Source: Sterolibacterium sp964521075 (GTDB lineage Bacteria; Pseudomonadota; Gammaproteobacteria; Burkholderiales; Rhodocyclaceae). From it: a DNA stretch of 33,894 bases. The stretch's first letter is position 1; each line of letters begins with the position of its first letter. Where the stretch lies: positions 1-33,894 of the forward strand of contig CAZFPI010000013.1 of assembly GCA_964521075.1 (NCBI GenBank). The letters are read 5' to 3'. The position numbers were made by a program, and so were the translations under genes. Below are positions 32,525-33,894 of this stretch, piece after piece. The notes below the pieces were generated by a model that was given only the letters and a program-made list of their open reading frames with translations, was not told the DNA's origin and made no database searches.

Positions 32525-33894
32525 ATGACGACAAAGACCACCGCCCAGGCCACGAATACTCCGAATTCCAAGAACCACCCCCCCCTTCCGGCACAAGCCG
32601 GAACACCTCAGCCCCAGGAAATTTCCGGCGAGGTTTTGCTCGAAAAATATGCCAAGGGCCATGAGGCTGATGTCACAGAAGTTCGCCAGCGCGTGGCACA
32701 TGCCCTGGCTTCTGTCGAAACCGAAGATCGCCGCAACCACTGGGAAAAGCAGTTTCTGGACGCCCAGAATCACGGCTTCGTGCCTGCTGGCCGGATCAAC
32801 TCCGCTGCCGGAACCGATCTTTGCGCCACGCTCATCAACTGCTTCGTTCAGCCTGTGGGCGATTCGATTTCCGAAACTTCCGACGGCCGCCCCGGCATCT
32901 ACACTGCTTTGCAACAGGCCGCAGAAACCATGCGCCGTGGCGGCGGTGTGGGTTACGATTTTTCTTCGATCCGTCCGGTCGGCGCACACGTCAAGGGCAC
33001 TCAGTCCCGTGCATCCGGCCCGGTGTCTTACATGCGTGTCTTTGACCGCTCCTGCGAAACCGTGGAATCCGCCGGTTCGCGTCGCGGTGCTCAAATGGGC
33101 GTGCTGCGCTGCGACCATCCAGATATCGAGGAATTCATTCACGCCAAGGACAAGGGCGATCTGACCAATTTCAATATTTCCATCGGGGTCACCGATGAGT
33201 TCATGTGCGCCGTTGAAGCCGATGGCGAGATAGAACTGACCCACAAGGCCAAGCCTGCGCCAGATATTCTCGCGGCCGGGGCGTATCAGCGTGAAGTCTC
33301 TCCCGCTTCCGGGGAGGGTGCGCTGAAAAAAGACGCATCGGGCGAATCCGGCGTTGGCCCCTGGGTCTATCGCAAGGTCAAAGCGCGCGAACTCTGGGAT
33401 CAGATCATGCGTTCGACTTACGATCATGCCGAACCAGGCATCCTGTTTCTCGATCGCATGAATCGTGACAATAACCTCTACTACTGCGAAACCATCGAGG
33501 CCACCAACCCCTGCGCCGAACAGCCGCTGCCGCCCTATGGCTGCTGCTGCCTGGGTTCGATCGACCTCACCCACTTCGTCATCGATCCGTTCGGCGAGAA
33601 GGCCGAGTTCGATTTCGCCGCTTTCGGCGAAGTCGTCAAAGTCTCGACCCGTATGCTGGACAACGTCCTAGACGCGACTCACTGGCCACTGGCTAACCAG
33701 CAACAGGAAGCCATGAACAAGCGTCGCGTTGGTCTGGGCTTCACGGGTCTGGGCGATGCCCTGTACATGCTGAAACTGCGTTACGACTCGCAAGAAGCGC
33801 TGGCCATGGCCGCGAAGATCTCTGAATACATGCGCGACACGGCGTATCTGACTTCGGTCGACCTGGCCAAAGAACGCGGCGCCTTCCCGCTGTT
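32525..33894 (+). CDS. nrdJ: Adenosylcobalamin-dependent (class II) ribonucleotide reductase, N-terminal part
   Basis: This enzyme reduces ribonucleotides to deoxyribonucleotides, starting the radical from coenzyme B12. The first 456 codons are in the window. After a low-complexity start (MTTKTTAQATNTPNSKNHPPLPAQ) come VLLEKYAKGHEADVTEVRQRVAHALASVE, AGRINSAAGTDLCATLINCFVQPVGDSI with a redox-type cysteine at C106, AAETMRRGGGVGYDFSSIRPVGAHVKGTQSRASGPVSYM, and the active-site N328-P-C330-A-E332 (ATNPCAEQPLPPYGCCCLGSIDLT). The AAETMRRGGG and NPCAEQPLPPYGCC motifs are of the B12-dependent type known in betaproteobacteria. The ATG has GGGAAG ahead. An eight-C run (32578-32585) is near the start, but the frame is open through it. 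Confidence 0.93.
   Translation, partial: MTTKTTAQATNTPNSKNHPPLPAQAGTPQPQEISGEVLLEKYAKGHEADVTEVRQRVAHALASVETEDRRNHWEKQFLDAQNHGFVPAGRINSAAGTDLCATLINCFVQPVGDSISETSDGRPGIYTALQQAAETMRRGGGVGYDFSSIRPVGAHVKGTQSRASGPVSYMRVFDRSCETVESAGSRRGAQMGVLRCDHPDIEEFIHAKDKGDLTNFNISIGVTDEFMCAVEADGEIELTHKAKPAPDILAAGAYQREVSPASGEGALKKDASGESGVGPWVYRKVKARELWDQIMRSTYDHAEPGILFLDRMNRDNNLYYCETIEATNPCAEQPLPPYGCCCLGSIDLTHFVIDPFGEKAEFDFAAFGEVVKVSTRMLDNVLDATHWPLANQQQEAMNKRRVGLGFTGLGDALYMLKLRYDSQEALAMAAKISEYMRDTAYLTSVDLAKERGAFPL

Noticed and set aside
32578..32585. Eight-C run near the start of nrdJ as a possible frameshift or phase-variable tract
   Set aside because: The frame is open from the ATG through the tract into conserved sequence, so nothing is broken here. 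Phase variation cannot be judged from one sequence.
32384..33574. 396-codon minus-strand frame opposite the ribonucleotide reductase
   Set aside because: Shadow of the class II reductase coding frame, whose conserved motifs decide the strand.

Overview
The window is a stretch of chromosome from a betaproteobacterium. Gene order, moderately high GC and protein style point towards the Rhodocyclales/Nitrosomonadales, but that placement is my inference from recognised gene orders and not a database result. No phage, insertion sequence, CRISPR array or toxin-antitoxin locus is visible, and most of the content is core metabolism and information processing.

Layout. The left edge cuts lysS (minus strand). 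Next come a P-type Mg2+ ATPase (mgtA, minus) and a divergent Cu+ ATPase (copA, plus), separated by a 395-bp regulatory gap. A tRNA-Val(CAC) with its own strong promoter follows. A minus-strand pair encodes a stand-alone CBS protein and an HDOD protein. A plus-strand block encodes an AI-2E-type permease, a NYN-LOTUS putative RNA-binding nuclease, alaS and a zinc-ribbon Nudix hydrolase that overlaps the alaS end. The minus-strand operon mltG-tmk-holB-tatD-ankyrin is tightly packed, with overlapping or nearly touching genes, and is divergent from ygfZ (iron-sulfur maintenance) and a DUF4139 exported protein.

A convergent gap holding two copies of a hairpin repeat separates this from the minus-strand operon M50 protease-trpS-scpA-scpB-rluB (translation, chromosome condensation, rRNA pseudouridylation). 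A small envelope cluster follows: a periplasmic YceI protein, a Tyr/Pro-rich exported protein and a glycine-zipper protein. A MmyB-type XRE regulator is divergent from leuCDB (leucine biosynthesis), which ends in a textbook terminator. The right end has a CBS protein, an unrecognised 104-aa protein, and the first 456 codons of an adenosylcobalamin-dependent (class II) ribonucleotide reductase preceded by NrdR-box-like palindromes.

I did not find a clearly new multi-gene system. The most useful leads are the NrdR-like boxes before the class II reductase, three phased 10-bp repeats before the CBS/104-aa gene pair, a two-codon micro-ORF whose stop overlaps the permease start, the NYN-LOTUS protein with a long disordered basic tail, and the paired hairpin repeat. 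Starts were chosen from ribosome-binding sites and family alignment by eye; many differ from the longest open frame.
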